This document shows positions 1 to 9,692 of a stretch of 18,883 bases of DNA, one piece after another. Where the stretch lies: assembly GCA_002450075.1 (NCBI GenBank), contig DJYJ01000001.1:1-18883 (forward strand), written 5' to 3'. Below the pieces are notes generated by a model. That model searched no databases, was not told the origin of the DNA, and worked only from the letters and a program-made list of their open reading frames with translations. The position numbers and the translations under genes were made by a program. How positions within the stretch are numbered: position 1 is the first letter of the stretch; each line of letters begins with the position of its first letter. Source of the stretch: Clostridiales bacterium UBA6981. GTDB lineage: Bacteria > Bacillota > Clostridia > Oscillospirales > Oscillospiraceae.

Positions 1-27
1 ATCATTTAATCATCGTTTACCTAGAAC

Positions 28-894
28 CTAGTCGGCACGGAAGCCCTCGCCGTGGACCTCGGTCGAATCCATGACGAAGGTGAAGGACTTGGGGTCGGTC
101 TGGCGGATGAGGCGCAGCGTCTGCGCCACGACGCTCCGGCGCGTCACGGTCATGACGATCTGCTTCCCCTCGCCGGTATAGCCGCCGAAGGCGGGGATCA
201 GTGTCGAGCCGCGGTCGGTGTTCTCATTGAGCGCGCGGGCCACGTCCTCGCCGTGCTCGGTCACGGTGTAGATGACCTTGGCGTAATCCACACCCTGTGT
301 GATCGTGTCGATCACCTTGGAGCAGACAAAGATCGTGATCGAGGAATAGATCGCCACGTCAAAGTCACGGAAGATCAGCGTCGCGATCGCGACGACCGTC
401 ACGTCCACGAACATCAGCAGCGTGCCCGTCGGCACGTTGGGCAGCAGCTTTTTCAATATCAGCGCCAGCAGGTCCGTCCCGCCGGTCGAGATGCCGCGCA
501 CGAACAGTGTGCCCATCCCGAGCCCCGTGACCACGCCGCCCATCAGCGAGGCGACCAGATGGTCGGAGGTGTACTGGGGCAGATAACGCGCGCCGATCTC
601 AATAAAGAACGAGAGCAGCAGTGTTGCGATCAGCGTATAAAAAATCGCGCGCGGGCCGAGACGCCGCCAGGCCGCGATCATCAGCGGGATATTCATCAAA
701 AGCGTCCAAACGCTCACGCGGATCGGCGTGATGAAAGCCAGCGCCGTCGCCAGACCGGAAACGCCGCCCGGCGCGATGTCGTTCGGGACCGTGAAGATCG
801 ATAGGCCGAAGCCGACGAGCGCCGTCCCGATCACGGTGAAAAGCAGATCCAGCACCAGATCCTTCACCGAGATGTTTTTCAAATACTTTTCCAT
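28..894 (-). CDS. YitT family membrane protein with C-terminal DUF2179 domain
   Basis: A 288-residue integral membrane protein of the YitT/DUF161 family, whose transport or sensing role is not firmly known. The first ~200 residues hold several hydrophobic segments with the family signatures GGVSGLAT and STGGTDLLALIL. The last ~85 residues form a soluble DUF2179 domain (VIYTVTEHGEDVA, then RGSTLIPAFGGYTGEGK). The start at 894 is chosen because GGGAGGT lies four bases upstream; an in-frame start at 924 would put non-family residues ahead of MEKYLKN. Length and architecture are normal for the family. The gene stands alone: the next gene upstream is divergent. Family assignment is secure; molecular function is not. 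Confidence 0.93.
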   Translation of the reverse strand: MEKYLKNISVKDLVLDLLFTVIGTALVGFGLSIFTVPNDIAPGGVSGLATALAFITPIRVSVWTLLMNIPLMIAAWRRLGPRAIFYTLIATLLLSFFIEIGARYLPQYTSDHLVASLMGGVVTGLGMGTLFVRGISTGGTDLLALILKKLLPNVPTGTLLMFVDVTVVAIATLIFRDFDVAIYSSITIFVCSKVIDTITQGVDYAKVIYTVTEHGEDVARALNENTDRGSTLIPAFGGYTGEGKQIVMTVTRRSVVAQTLRLIRQTDPKSFTFVMDSTEVHGEGFRAD

Positions 895-924
895 GTGACC
901 TCCCGACAGGAGCATGATGGACAT

Positions 925-953
925 ATTTTACCATAGACGCCGGAAAAAGCCAA
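925..953 (-). promoter_or_regulatory. Probable sigma-A promoter of the YitT gene
   Basis: On the minus strand, TTGGCT (948-953) is followed after 17 bases by TAAAAT (925-930), about 30 bases ahead of the start codon. The spacing is ideal and the -10 is one base from consensus; the -35 is weaker. Confidence 0.55.
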
Positions 954-1070
954 GAGGCAGGTCCCGGGATCGAAACGGTGACAACCTTTGGAAAAAGAAG
1001 AATAAATTTTCATTATTTTCCAGAAAATAGCCGGAAATGTAAATTTTTCGGGCAGAAAGCGCGAAATATC

Positions 1071-1098
1071 TTGCAGTTTCTACATTCTGTGATATAAT
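1071..1098 (+). promoter_or_regulatory. Probable sigma-A promoter of the AbrB-like gene
   Basis: TTGCAG (1071-1076), a 16-base spacer and a perfect TATAAT (1093-1098). The start codon lies 40 bases beyond the -10. The region upstream (about 1000-1070) is AT-rich compared with the surrounding genes. Confidence 0.65.
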
Positions 1099-1137
1099 CA
1101 TGACGCTGGAGTGTTGCGATTAGGAAGGAGTTTTTTT

Positions 1138-1383
1138 ATGAAATCAACAGGGATCGTCAGAAAGGTTGACGAGCTCGGCCGTATCGTGCTGCCGATCGAA
1201 ATGCGGCGCACGCTCGATATTGCGGAACGCGACTCGCTGGAAATTTTTGTGGACGGGGACAGTATCATCCTCAAAAAGTACCAGCCTGCCTGCATTTTTT
1301 GCGATAATACGAAAGATATCATCAGTTATAAGGGCAAGAACATCTGCCCCGACTGCATCAACAAAATAAAGACCAGATATTAA
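1138..1383 (+). CDS. AbrB/SpoVT-like transition-state regulator with C-terminal CxxC pair
   Basis: An 81-residue DNA-binding protein. Residues 1-50 are a SpoVT/AbrB swapped-hairpin domain (STGIVRKVDELGRIVLPIEM, then SLEIFVDGDSIILKKY). The tail carries two CxxC pairs (CIFC and CPDC) about 20 residues apart, which resembles a small zinc ribbon. AbrB-family proteins control stationary-phase and sporulation genes in Firmicutes; the targets here are unknown. The start at 1138 follows GGAAGGAG with seven bases between. It is monocistronic, with its own promoter and a strong hairpin terminator downstream. The family call is very safe; zinc binding by the tail is inferred from the cysteine spacing. 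Confidence 0.93.
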   Translation: MKSTGIVRKVDELGRIVLPIEMRRTLDIAERDSLEIFVDGDSIILKKYQPACIFCDNTKDIISYKGKNICPDCINKIKTRY

Positions 1384-1428
1384 AGTCTCCGGCCAGATAA
1401 AAACGACATATCTGCATTCCGTGGGTAT

Positions 1429-1470
1429 AAAATGAAAGAAACCGCTGTAAAAAGCGGTTTCTTTCATTTT
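1429..1470. terminator. Bidirectional intrinsic terminator between convergent genes
   Basis: An 18-bp perfect stem (1429-1446 with 1453-1470) and a GTAAAA loop. The outer stem is A-rich on the left and T-rich on the right, so it gives a U-tract in both directions. It separates the AbrB-like gene (+) from the methyltransferase gene (-). Confidence 0.85.
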
Positions 1471-1500
1471 TATCGGGTTTTGACGCAAAAGACTGTATGA

Positions 1501-2217
1501 TTATTCTCTGTGGTAGATCCGCCTGAGCTCCGCGCTCTCGCCGCCGTCCTCTCCGCGCAGGAAAAGCGCCGGCTCGATCGAGAGCCCCGGCTTTCCGCCG
1601 CGGCGCCCTTCGACAAGGATCAGCGACGGCGCGGCCCCGGCGTCGACGCAGACAAGGCGCAGCCGCTTCGGCTCAAAGCCGTGCGCGCGCATCGCCCCAA
1701 ACACCGCGGCAAGACGCTCCGGCTTGTGTACAAGACAAAAGCGACCGCCGCTCCGGCAGAGATAGCCCGCCGCAGCGCAGAGCTCGCAGAGCGTACAGCT
1801 CACTTCGCCGCGCGCAGCCGCCTGCGCGGGGTCGTCCGGCAGCGCGCCGCTGCCGAGCGGATAATAGGGGGGATTGGCCACGACGAGATCGAACGCCCCG
1901 CTGCCAAACAGCGTACGGGAGTCGCGGATGTCGCCGCAGACGACCTCGCCGCGCGCCTCAAGACCGTTTGCCCGCAGGTTGTCCCGCGCGGTCTCCGCGC
2001 TCTCGGCAAGCAGTTCGAGCCCGGTCATGCGCAGCCCCACCGCGCGCGTGAGCAGCAGCAGCAAGAGCACGCCGCTCCCGCAGCCGAGGTCGATCCCTTC
2101 CTTCACGCCGCGCACATTGGCAAAGGCGGCAAGCAGCACGCTGTCCGTCCCGAGCGGGAAATGCGCCGCCTGGGAAAAAACGGGCCCTCCCGGCCACAGC
2201 TCCTGAAACTCTCCCAT
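1501..2217 (-). CDS. TrmN6-like tRNA1(Val) adenine-N6 methyltransferase family protein
   Basis: A 238-residue SAM-dependent methyltransferase of the family that includes TrmN6 (YfiC), which methylates A37 of tRNA1(Val) in E. coli. It opens with FPLGTDSVLLAAF, typical of the family. Motif I is DLGCGSG at residues 43-49, and the catalytic amino-methyltransferase motif NPPY is at 115-118, where the aromatic residue stacks on the target adenine. The start at 2217 is preferred because AAGAGG sits upstream on the minus strand and the homologous region begins there; a longer frame to 2325 would run through the ferredoxin terminator hairpin. The substrate is inferred from family membership; other adenine-N6 substrates are possible. 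Confidence 0.88.
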   Translation of the reverse strand: MGEFQELWPGGPVFSQAAHFPLGTDSVLLAAFANVRGVKEGIDLGCGSGVLLLLLLTRAVGLRMTGLELLAESAETARDNLRANGLEARGEVVCGDIRDSRTLFGSGAFDLVVANPPYYPLGSGALPDDPAQAAARGEVSCTLCELCAAAGYLCRSGGRFCLVHKPERLAAVFGAMRAHGFEPKRLRLVCVDAGAAPSLILVEGRRGGKPGLSIEPALFLRGEDGGESAELRRIYHRE

Positions 2218-2284
2218 ATCCCGATCCTCTTTCTGTCCACAGCGCAGGGAAGACTGCCCCGCCGCGGAGCGCTTTGAAAATAGT

Positions 2285-2316
2285 AACTGCGGGGGCGTAA
2301 ATACGCCCCCGCAGTT
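2285..2316 (-). terminator. Hairpin terminator after the ferredoxin gene
   Basis: A 14-bp perfect GC-rich stem (2285-2298 with 2303-2316) and a four-base loop. It begins 25 bases past the ferredoxin stop and is followed on the minus strand by TTACTATTTTC, a broken U-tract. Because the methyltransferase start lies about 70 bases further on, some readthrough into that gene is possible. Confidence 0.6.
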
Positions 2317-2340
2317 GCCCCTCAACTTGCGATTTTGTGA

Positions 2341-2511
2341 TTACTCGCTGACAATAGCCTCGGCAGGGCAGTTGGCCGCACAGGTGCCGCACTCAACGCA
2401 CTTGCTGGCGTCGATTTCGTAGTGCAGATCGCCCATATCGATGGCTTCGACGGGGCAGTTGGCCGCGCAGGTGCCGCAGGACAGGCACTCGTCCGTGATA
2501 ACAAAAGCCAT
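2341..2511 (-). CDS. Small clostridial-type 2[4Fe-4S] ferredoxin
   Basis: A 56-residue low-potential electron carrier, read directly from the minus strand: MAFVITDECLSCGTCAANCP, then the second half with CVECGTCAANCP. Each half holds CxxCxxCxxxCP, giving the eight cysteines for two [4Fe-4S] clusters, and length is normal for clostridial ferredoxins. GGAGG lies eight bases before the start codon. In anaerobes such proteins accept electrons from pyruvate:ferredoxin oxidoreductase and feed hydrogenases, Rnf and similar enzymes. The two halves are nearly identical at the DNA level around the cysteine motifs. It is monocistronic, with its own promoter and terminator. The call is secure; specific partners are unknown. 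Confidence 0.95.
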   Translation of the reverse strand: MAFVITDECLSCGTCAANCPVEAIDMGDLHYEIDASKCVECGTCAANCPAEAIVSE

Positions 2512-2573
2512 GTATGTAACCTCCGTATCTGTATTTGATCCATCATAGCGAACTTAGGACCATTTGCGCCTTC

Positions 2574-2601
2574 ATTGTAACACATCCTTTTCAAAAATCA
2601 A
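2574..2601 (-). promoter_or_regulatory. Probable promoter of the ferredoxin gene
   Basis: On the minus strand TTGATT (2596-2601), a 16-base spacer and TACAAT (2574-2579). This leaves an untranslated leader of roughly 55 bases before the ribosome site. The whole 2570-2640 stretch is AT-rich. Confidence 0.55.
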
Positions 2602-2619
2602 TTATTAATTTTGAACAGA

Positions 2620-2649
2620 TTGATAACATTCCAAAAAAGTGGCGATACT
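2620..2649 (+). promoter_or_regulatory. Possible promoter of the ClpC-like gene
   Basis: TTGATA (2620-2625), an 18-base spacer and GATACT (2644-2649). The match is modest. I saw no CtsR operator (GGTCAAA-type direct repeats) and no CIRCE element here, so heat-shock control is not supported by the sequence. The remaining leader up to 2750 is GC-rich with no recognised element. Confidence 0.35.
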
Positions 2650-2758
2650 TTTTTTGCCCTGCCACGCTTCGCCCTTTTCGGCGGCGCCGGCGGGGCGATA
2701 ATCGGACAGAAGGTCTGCCCCTCTATACGGCCGAGACGGCAGGGAAGGAGAGCCACCC

Positions 2759-5020
<2,262 letters not shown>

Positions 5021-5039
5021 AAAAACTTCTTCCGATCGC

Positions 5040-5068
5040 TTGACATAATACGGCCGAGGGGATAAAAT
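5040..5068 (+). promoter_or_regulatory. Strong sigma-A promoter upstream of RNase Y
   Basis: A perfect TTGACA (5040-5045), a 17-base spacer and TAAAAT (5063-5068). It starts 20 bases after the ClpC-like stop, with no terminator seen between them. It predicts a leader of about 150 bases before the RNase Y start; I recognise no riboswitch in that leader. Confidence 0.75.
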
Positions 5069-5223
5069 ACCATGATGGAATCATAGGGTGAGCAGGGGAG
5101 CTCTCCGCTTATGATGCCGCCTTTCAATTATGATACGACGGGTTCGCTTGATGGCCTGTCTTCTTTAAAATTGAAAAAGCACCGACCACCACCGCAGAAT
5201 TCTTTGAAGGAATGGAGGTGTGT

Positions 5224-6771
5224 ATGCTTACGATGCCCTGGTATTCATGGATTGTCATTGCCGTCACGGCTGTCGTTTGTTTTCTGCTCGGCATTCTTTA
5301 CCGCAAAAAGATCGCGGAGCGTGAGATCCAAAGCGCCGAGGAAGAGGCAAAGCGCATTATAAACGAATCTATCAAGACCGCCGAGAGCAAGAAGAGAGAA
5401 GCTCTCGTCGAGGCAAAGGAAGAAATACACAAAAGCCGCTCGGAATACGAGCGCGAGGAAAAGGCCCGCCGGGCCGAGCTGCAGAAGCAGGAACGCCGCC
5501 TGCAGCAAAAGGAAGAGAGCCTTGACCGCAAGACTGACGCGATCGAGAAGAAGAGCGAGACGCTCAACAACAAGATCGCGGCCGCCGAGGCGCAGCAGCA
5601 GGAGATCGCCCAGATCAAGAAGGGCCAGCTGGAAATGCTCGAAAAGATCTCCGGCTTCTCGATCGAGGAGGCAAAGGCCTACCTCATCGACAACGTGCGT
5701 GACGACGTCACCCACGAAATGGCGCTGAAGGTCAAGGAGATCGAAGCCCAGTATAAAGAAGAGGCGGACAGCCGCGCGCGCGACATCATCGCCACGGCGA
5801 TCCAGCGCTGCGCCGCCGACCACGCCAGCGAAGTCACGGTCTCGGTCGTCGCTCTCCCCAACGACGAAATGAAGGGCCGCATCATCGGCCGCGAGGGCCG
5901 CAACATCCGCAGCATCGAAACGCTCACCGGCTGCGATCTGATCATCGACGACACGCCCGAGACGATCACCGTCTCCAGCTTTGACCCTGTCCGCCGCGAG
6001 GTGGCGCGTCTTGCGCTGGAAAAGCTGATCCAGGACGGCCGCATCCACCCCGCCCGCATCGAGGAGATGATCGCCAAGGCTCAGCGCGAGGTCAACGCCA
6101 CGATCAAGGCGGAGGGCGAGCGCGCCGTGTTCGAGACGAACATCCACGGGCTCAATCCCGAGATCATCAAGCTGCTCGGCCGCATGCGCTACCGCACCAG
6201 CTACGGCCAGAACGTGCTGAACCACTCGATCGAGGTCTCCCACATCGCGGGGCTGCTTGCCTCCGAGCTGGGCGTTGACGTCAACATTGCCAAGCGCGCC
6301 GGCTTGCTGCACGACATCGGCAAGGCCATCGACCACGAGGTCGAGGGCAGCCATGTCTCCATCGGCGTCGACATCGCGCGCAAGTACCACGAGAGCGAGG
6401 CCGTCATCCACTGCATCGAGGCTCACCACAACGACGTCGAGCCCCACACGGTCGAGGCCTGCCTTGTCCAGGCGGCCGACGCGATCTCCGCGTCCCGTCC
6501 CGGCGCCCGCCGCGAGAACATCGAAAACTATGTCAAGCGCCTCGAAAAGCTCGAGGAGATCTCCAAGAGCTTCCCCGGCATCTCCAGCAGCTATGCCATC
6601 CAGGCAGGCCGCGAGATCCGCATCATGGTCAAGCCCGAGGAAGTCAGCGAGGACAAGATGGTCCTGCTTGCCCGCGACATCGCCAAGAAGATCGAGGACG
6701 AGCTGACCTATCCCGGCCAGATCAAGGTCCACGTCCTGCGTGAGACGAAGGCCGTCGATTACGCCAAGTAA
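5224..6771 (+). CDS. rny: Ribonuclease Y
   Basis: A 515-residue membrane-anchored endoribonuclease that starts mRNA decay in Firmicutes. It has one N-terminal membrane segment (about residues 8-26, WIVIAVTAVVCFLLGILY), a long charged coiled coil (about 30-140), a KH RNA-binding domain with GREGRN at 222-227, and a metal-dependent HD domain with HDIGK at 363-367 plus downstream histidines (SHVSIG, EAHHNDVEPH). Length and domain order match the family. The start at 5224 is chosen because GGAGGTG ends just upstream; an ATG at 5212 would overlap that ribosome site and lacks a well-spaced one of its own. A strong promoter precedes the gene and an intrinsic terminator follows it. Confidence 0.97.
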   Translation: MLTMPWYSWIVIAVTAVVCFLLGILYRKKIAEREIQSAEEEAKRIINESIKTAESKKREALVEAKEEIHKSRSEYEREEKARRAELQKQERRLQQKEESLDRKTDAIEKKSETLNNKIAAAEAQQQEIAQIKKGQLEMLEKISGFSIEEAKAYLIDNVRDDVTHEMALKVKEIEAQYKEEADSRARDIIATAIQRCAADHASEVTVSVVALPNDEMKGRIIGREGRNIRSIETLTGCDLIIDDTPETITVSSFDPVRREVARLALEKLIQDGRIHPARIEEMIAKAQREVNATIKAEGERAVFETNIHGLNPEIIKLLGRMRYRTSYGQNVLNHSIEVSHIAGLLASELGVDVNIAKRAGLLHDIGKAIDHEVEGSHVSIGVDIARKYHESEAVIHCIEAHHNDVEPHTVEACLVQAADAISASRPGARRENIENYVKRLEKLEEISKSFPGISSSYAIQAGREIRIMVKPEEVSEDKMVLLARDIAKKIEDELTYPGQIKVHVLRETKAVDYAK

Positions 6772-6780
6772 GAAAAAAGA

Positions 6781-6811
6781 AAAGCACACCCTGCCCCGGG
6801 TGTGCTTTTTT
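6781..6811 (+). terminator. Intrinsic terminator after RNase Y
   Basis: An 11-bp stem, AAAGCACACCC (6781-6791) pairing with GGGTGTGCTTT (6798-6808), a six-base loop and a run of six T from 6806 to 6811. It begins nine bases after the stop. The next start codon is only 20 bases beyond the T-tract. Confidence 0.9.
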
Positions 6812-6831
6812 CCAAAGAGAAGGAGCGGACG

Positions 6832-7566
6832 ATGGATCGCTATCAACTCAGAGAGTATATGAACGCCGAGCCGGAGGCCAAGCTGCGCGACCTCGTCAGC
6901 AAGCTCATCTATGACGAGATCGTCGCGCTGCGCATCGCGCCCGGCGCGAGACTGAACGTCAACCAGATCGCCACCTCTCTCGGCATCTCCCGCACCCCGG
7001 TGGCCGAGGCGATCGCCAAGCTGACGGACATCGGCTTTGCCGTCACCCACCCGGGGCAGAGCGGCAGCTATGTCCTGGATCTGAGTCTCACGGACATGAT
7101 CAGTCTCTACCAGGTGCGCTCCGCGATCGAGAGCGAGGCGGCTGCCCTTGCGGCATACAGCGCCGACGAGGCCGCCGTGCGCGAGCTGACCATGCTGGCC
7201 GAGGCCTTCCACGACAGCGTCACCCGGCGCGACAGCCGCGGCATGAAGGACACGGACATGCCCTTCCACCAGCTTCTCATCGAGAGCTGCGGCAATCCCT
7301 ATCTCCGCCAGAGCTACGAGCTGCTGCTGCCGAAGCTGACGATGTACCAGTCCTCGATGGTCGAGTTCATCGGCAAACTGGGCGGCGAGGACAACCCCTG
7401 GATGCCCAGCGTGAAATACAACCACACCTCGATCATCTCGGCGATCCGTCTGCGCATGCCGGAGCTGGCGCGCGCCTCGATGGCTGACCACGTCAGCGCC
7501 TCGCTGAGCTTCACCTCTCTCATCGGCCACGGGGCCGACCCCTTCAGCGCGATCAAAGGGAAATAA
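6832..7566 (+). CDS. GntR-family regulator with FCD ligand-binding domain
   Basis: A 244-residue transcription regulator of the FadR subfamily. Residues 16-80 form the winged helix (KLIYDEIVALRIAPGARL, then LGISRTPVAEAIAKL). Residues 88-225 form the all-helical FCD domain. The usual metal-binding set is present: Asp142 and His146 in DMPFH, His198 in NHTSI and His220 in ADHVSA, so it probably binds a small carboxylate through a metal; the ligand cannot be named. AAGGAG lies six bases before the start. There is no room for a promoter between the RNase Y terminator and this gene, so expression must come by readthrough or from inside rny. It may share a transcript with the lipoprotein gene 85 bases downstream. 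Confidence 0.92.
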   Translation: MDRYQLREYMNAEPEAKLRDLVSKLIYDEIVALRIAPGARLNVNQIATSLGISRTPVAEAIAKLTDIGFAVTHPGQSGSYVLDLSLTDMISLYQVRSAIESEAAALAAYSADEAAVRELTMLAEAFHDSVTRRDSRGMKDTDMPFHQLLIESCGNPYLRQSYELLLPKLTMYQSSMVEFIGKLGGEDNPWMPSVKYNHTSIISAIRLRMPELARASMADHVSASLSFTSLIGHGADPFSAIKGK

Positions 7567-7609
7567 GGGCGGGCCTGCGCCTGCCGTTTTCAAACAACAG
7601 ACCGTCTTG

Positions 7610-7654
7610 AAAGGAGGCAAACCGCATCGAACTGCCGATGCGGGAAAAACCATG
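7610..7654 (+). promoter_or_regulatory. Ribosome site and start codon separated by a perfect hairpin
   Basis: A strong AAAGGAGG (7610-7617) lies 34 bases before the best start codon at 7652, too far for normal use. Between them is an 8-bp perfect stem, CCGCATCG (7622-7629) with CGATGCGG (7636-7643), loop AACTGC. Folding removes 22 bases and leaves about 12 between ribosome site and ATG. A TTG at 7607 overlaps the ribosome site and is an unlikely start. Confidence 0.6.
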
Positions 7655-8608
7655 AAAAAGAGATTCCTTTGCCTGCTCCTGATCGTTCTCGCGCTCTTTG
7701 CCGTCACGGGCTGCAGCCTGCGCTCCGGGCAGACGACCCAGGTGGACACGCCCCCGCAGACAACGCCCGCCGCGTCCGACACGCAGCTTCCCGCCGAGGT
7801 GACCGCCGATCCGGCGGCTGAGACGGGAGAGCAGCCTGAACCCACGCCGGAGCCGACGCCCCTGCCCGAGCCCACGCCGGAACCGACCCCGGAGCCCACG
7901 CCCGAGCCCACGCCTGTGCCGGGAGTGGATCCCCCCACCGTGACCAAAAACCCCACGAGAGAGACGGTCACGCCCGGCGGCACGGCCTATTTCATCGCGC
8001 GCGCCGACGGTGCGCGGGAGATCAGCTGGTTCATCGCCAGCCCCGACGGAACCAAGGGCTATAACGCCAAGGACATCAAAACGGACTTCCCGAACGTCAC
8101 CTGCACCGGCCTCGGCACGGAAACGCTCATCATGACCGGCATTCCCTCCGAGCTGGACGGCTGGAAGGTCAAGTGCAAGTTCACCAACCCCGGCGGCTCG
8201 GTCTTCTCCGAGGACGCCGAGATCGTCGTCGCGGGCAGCGACTCTGCCTGCCGCTCGCTCGATGAGGTCATCGTTGTGATCCGCAACAAGAAGCCCGCCG
8301 GCACGGCCGGCTCCGCGATGGCATCCGCCGCGGCGGCCGCCCGGATCGCGGACTATTTTGCCGCCTCCGACATCAGCGCCGAGGACGTCAAGACGACGAT
8401 CGGCCAGTATACCGACCGCCTGATCTATGAAAATAAGGTGGCCTACCGCGACAACGCCGACGAGCTCCTCGCCGTCTTCCGCTCCGTTGCTGCCGATCCC
8501 GACGCCTTCTCTGCCCAGCTCAAGGACGCCGGCTATGAGGCCAAGAGCTTCCCCTGGGACGACGAGCGCATCGCCGCCTGCTTCGAAGCTCTCACGATCT
8601 CGTGGTAA
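7652..8608 (+). CDS. Ig-like-domain lipoprotein with proline-rich linker
   Basis: A 318-residue predicted surface lipoprotein. The signal peptide ends in the lipobox VTGC, with the lipidated cysteine at residue 21. Residues about 62-90 are a Pro-Glu-Pro-Thr repeat linker that would hold the rest away from the membrane. Residues about 93-195 look like an immunoglobulin-type beta sandwich (PPTVTKNPTRETVTPGGTAYF, Trp126, Cys151, Cys175, then GSVFSEDAEIVVAG). The remaining ~120 residues are not recognised. The start at MKKRF is chosen because a classic signal sequence begins there. Its weak local ribosome site is discussed separately. A substrate- or cell-surface-binding role would be a guess. 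Confidence 0.85.
   Translation: MKKRFLCLLLIVLALFAVTGCSLRSGQTTQVDTPPQTTPAASDTQLPAEVTADPAAETGEQPEPTPEPTPLPEPTPEPTPEPTPEPTPVPGVDPPTVTKNPTRETVTPGGTAYFIARADGAREISWFIASPDGTKGYNAKDIKTDFPNVTCTGLGTETLIMTGIPSELDGWKVKCKFTNPGGSVFSEDAEIVVAGSDSACRSLDEVIVVIRNKKPAGTAGSAMASAAAAARIADYFAASDISAEDVKTTIGQYTDRLIYENKVAYRDNADELLAVFRSVAADPDAFSAQLKDAGYEAKSFPWDDERIAACFEALTISW
7841..7920 (+). repeat. Degenerate tandem repeat encoding a (P-E-P-T) linker
   Basis: An imperfect 12-base unit of the type CCCACGCCGGAG is repeated about six times within the lipoprotein gene. Third-base differences between copies show it is not freshly amplified, but it could still change length by slippage. Confidence 0.8.
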
Positions 8609-8624
8609 ACACATAAAAAAAACC

Positions 8625-8656
8625 AAGGGCTGCTGCAGTATTCTGCAGCAGCCCTT
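8625..8656. terminator. Bidirectional terminator between lipoprotein and DegV genes
   Basis: A 14-bp perfect stem (8625-8638 with 8643-8656) and a TATT loop. On the minus strand it is followed, after GG, by eight T, an excellent U-tract for the DegV gene. On the plus strand the tail CTATTTG is weaker. Confidence 0.85.
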
Positions 8657-8702
8657 CTATTTGCCGGATCAAAAAAGTTCCGCATAGCGCTTGTTTTCCC
8701 TC

Positions 8703-9590
8703 TCAGTCTACCCGCTCGCTGCCCCAGAAAAACAGCGCCACGGTGCCGGGGCCGGTGTGACTGCCGATCAGGTTGCCGATGTTGTTGATCAGCACCTTGC
8801 CGTCAAGCTTCGGGAAGCGCTCCTCGACCAGATCGGCGACGGCGCGCGCGTCGTCGTAACAGGCGGACATCGAGATAAAGCACTTGCCGGAATAGTCCGT
8901 GCCGCCCTCGGCGCACTCCTCCATCTTCTTGACGATCTCGCGGATGACCTTTTTCTTCGTGCGGATCTTAAAGCGCGGGATCAGCCGGCCGAGGTTGTCC
9001 ATGTTCATCAGCGGACAGATCTCGAGGATGCCGCCGAACACGCCCGCGGCCTTGGAGATGCGGCCGCCCTTGACAAAGAAGGTCAGATCGGAGGAGAAGA
9101 ACCAGTGGTGGACCTTCAGCCGGTTTTCCTCGATCCATTTGGCAAGCTCCCCGGCGCTGAGCCCCTCGTCGCGCTTGGCGGCGGCGGTGTCCATCAAAAG
9201 ACCGTAGCCGGAGGACGCGCCGAGCGAGTCGATCACATACACCGTGCGCTCGGGATAGCGCTCTTTCAAAATCAGCGCGGCGTTCTGGGCGGAGTTGATC
9301 GTGCCCGAGATGCCGGAGGACAGGCACACGTGCACCACGTCCTTGCCCGCCTCGAGGAAGGGAGTGAAAAAGTCGACATACTCCGAGACGTTGACCTGGG
9401 CGGTGCGGGTGTCGGCGCCCTCGCTCATGCGCCGGTAAAACTCGTCAAAGGGGATCGTCTGGCCCAGATCGTCGGGATACTCCACGCCGTCAAGGGCATA
9501 GTGGAAGCAGACATAGCGCACGCCGATGCGCTCGAAGTGCTCCTTGGACAGGTCGGCGGGGGAGCAGCAGCTTAAAATATAATCGCTCAT
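8703..9590 (-). CDS. DegV family (FakB-like) fatty-acid-binding protein
   Basis: A 295-residue cytosolic protein of the DegV family. In known members (FakB) it holds a fatty acid while the kinase FakA phosphorylates it. Visible family signatures: TRTAQVN (61-67, in place of the common TSQPS-type loop), SSGISGTINSA (91-101), IDSLGASSG (120-128), VKGGRISKAAG (173-183) and GSHTGPGTVALFF near the C terminus. The start at 9590 follows AAAGGA by eight bases; an ATG at 9599 overlaps that ribosome site. No FakA gene is in the window. It has its own promoter and a shared terminator. Confidence 0.94.
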   Translation of the reverse strand: MSDYILSCCSPADLSKEHFERIGVRYVCFHYALDGVEYPDDLGQTIPFDEFYRRMSEGADTRTAQVNVSEYVDFFTPFLEAGKDVVHVCLSSGISGTINSAQNAALILKERYPERTVYVIDSLGASSGYGLLMDTAAAKRDEGLSAGELAKWIEENRLKVHHWFFSSDLTFFVKGGRISKAAGVFGGILEICPLMNMDNLGRLIPRFKIRTKKKVIREIVKKMEECAEGGTDYSGKCFISMSACYDDARAVADLVEERFPKLDGKVLINNIGNLIGSHTGPGTVALFFWGSERVD

Positions 9591-9624
9591 AATTCTCATC
9601 CTTTCGCAAGCGCTTCGCGGTACA

Positions 9625-9652
9625 ATCACACTGTAAGCGTAAAGCCTGTCAA
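9625..9652 (-). promoter_or_regulatory. Probable promoter of the DegV gene
   Basis: On the minus strand a perfect TTGACA (9647-9652), a 16-base spacer and TGTGAT (9625-9630, four of six). The palindromic AAGCGCTT lies between promoter and ribosome site; I do not assign it. Confidence 0.55.
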
Positions 9653-9692
9653 CGCTTTTTTCAACCTATCCGCGCGCCTGCGCGCTCTACAT

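Noticed and set aside
52..804. A 250-codon plus-strand open frame
   Set aside because: Antisense to YitT; an Arg/His/Asp-rich product with no family features.
2512..2758. CtsR or CIRCE heat-shock operator ahead of the ClpC-like gene
   Set aside because: No GGTCAAA-type direct repeats and no TTAGCACTC inverted repeat were found.
5069..5211. Riboswitch or T-box in the RNase Y leader
   Set aside because: No conserved core motif that I recognise; no terminator hairpin between leader and gene.
5245..7983. A 912-codon open frame on the minus strand
   Set aside because: It lies opposite RNase Y, the GntR gene and the start of the lipoprotein, all with clear family motifs. Its Asp/Leu/Val-rich, low-complexity product is what a GC-rich codon pattern produces in the antisense frame.
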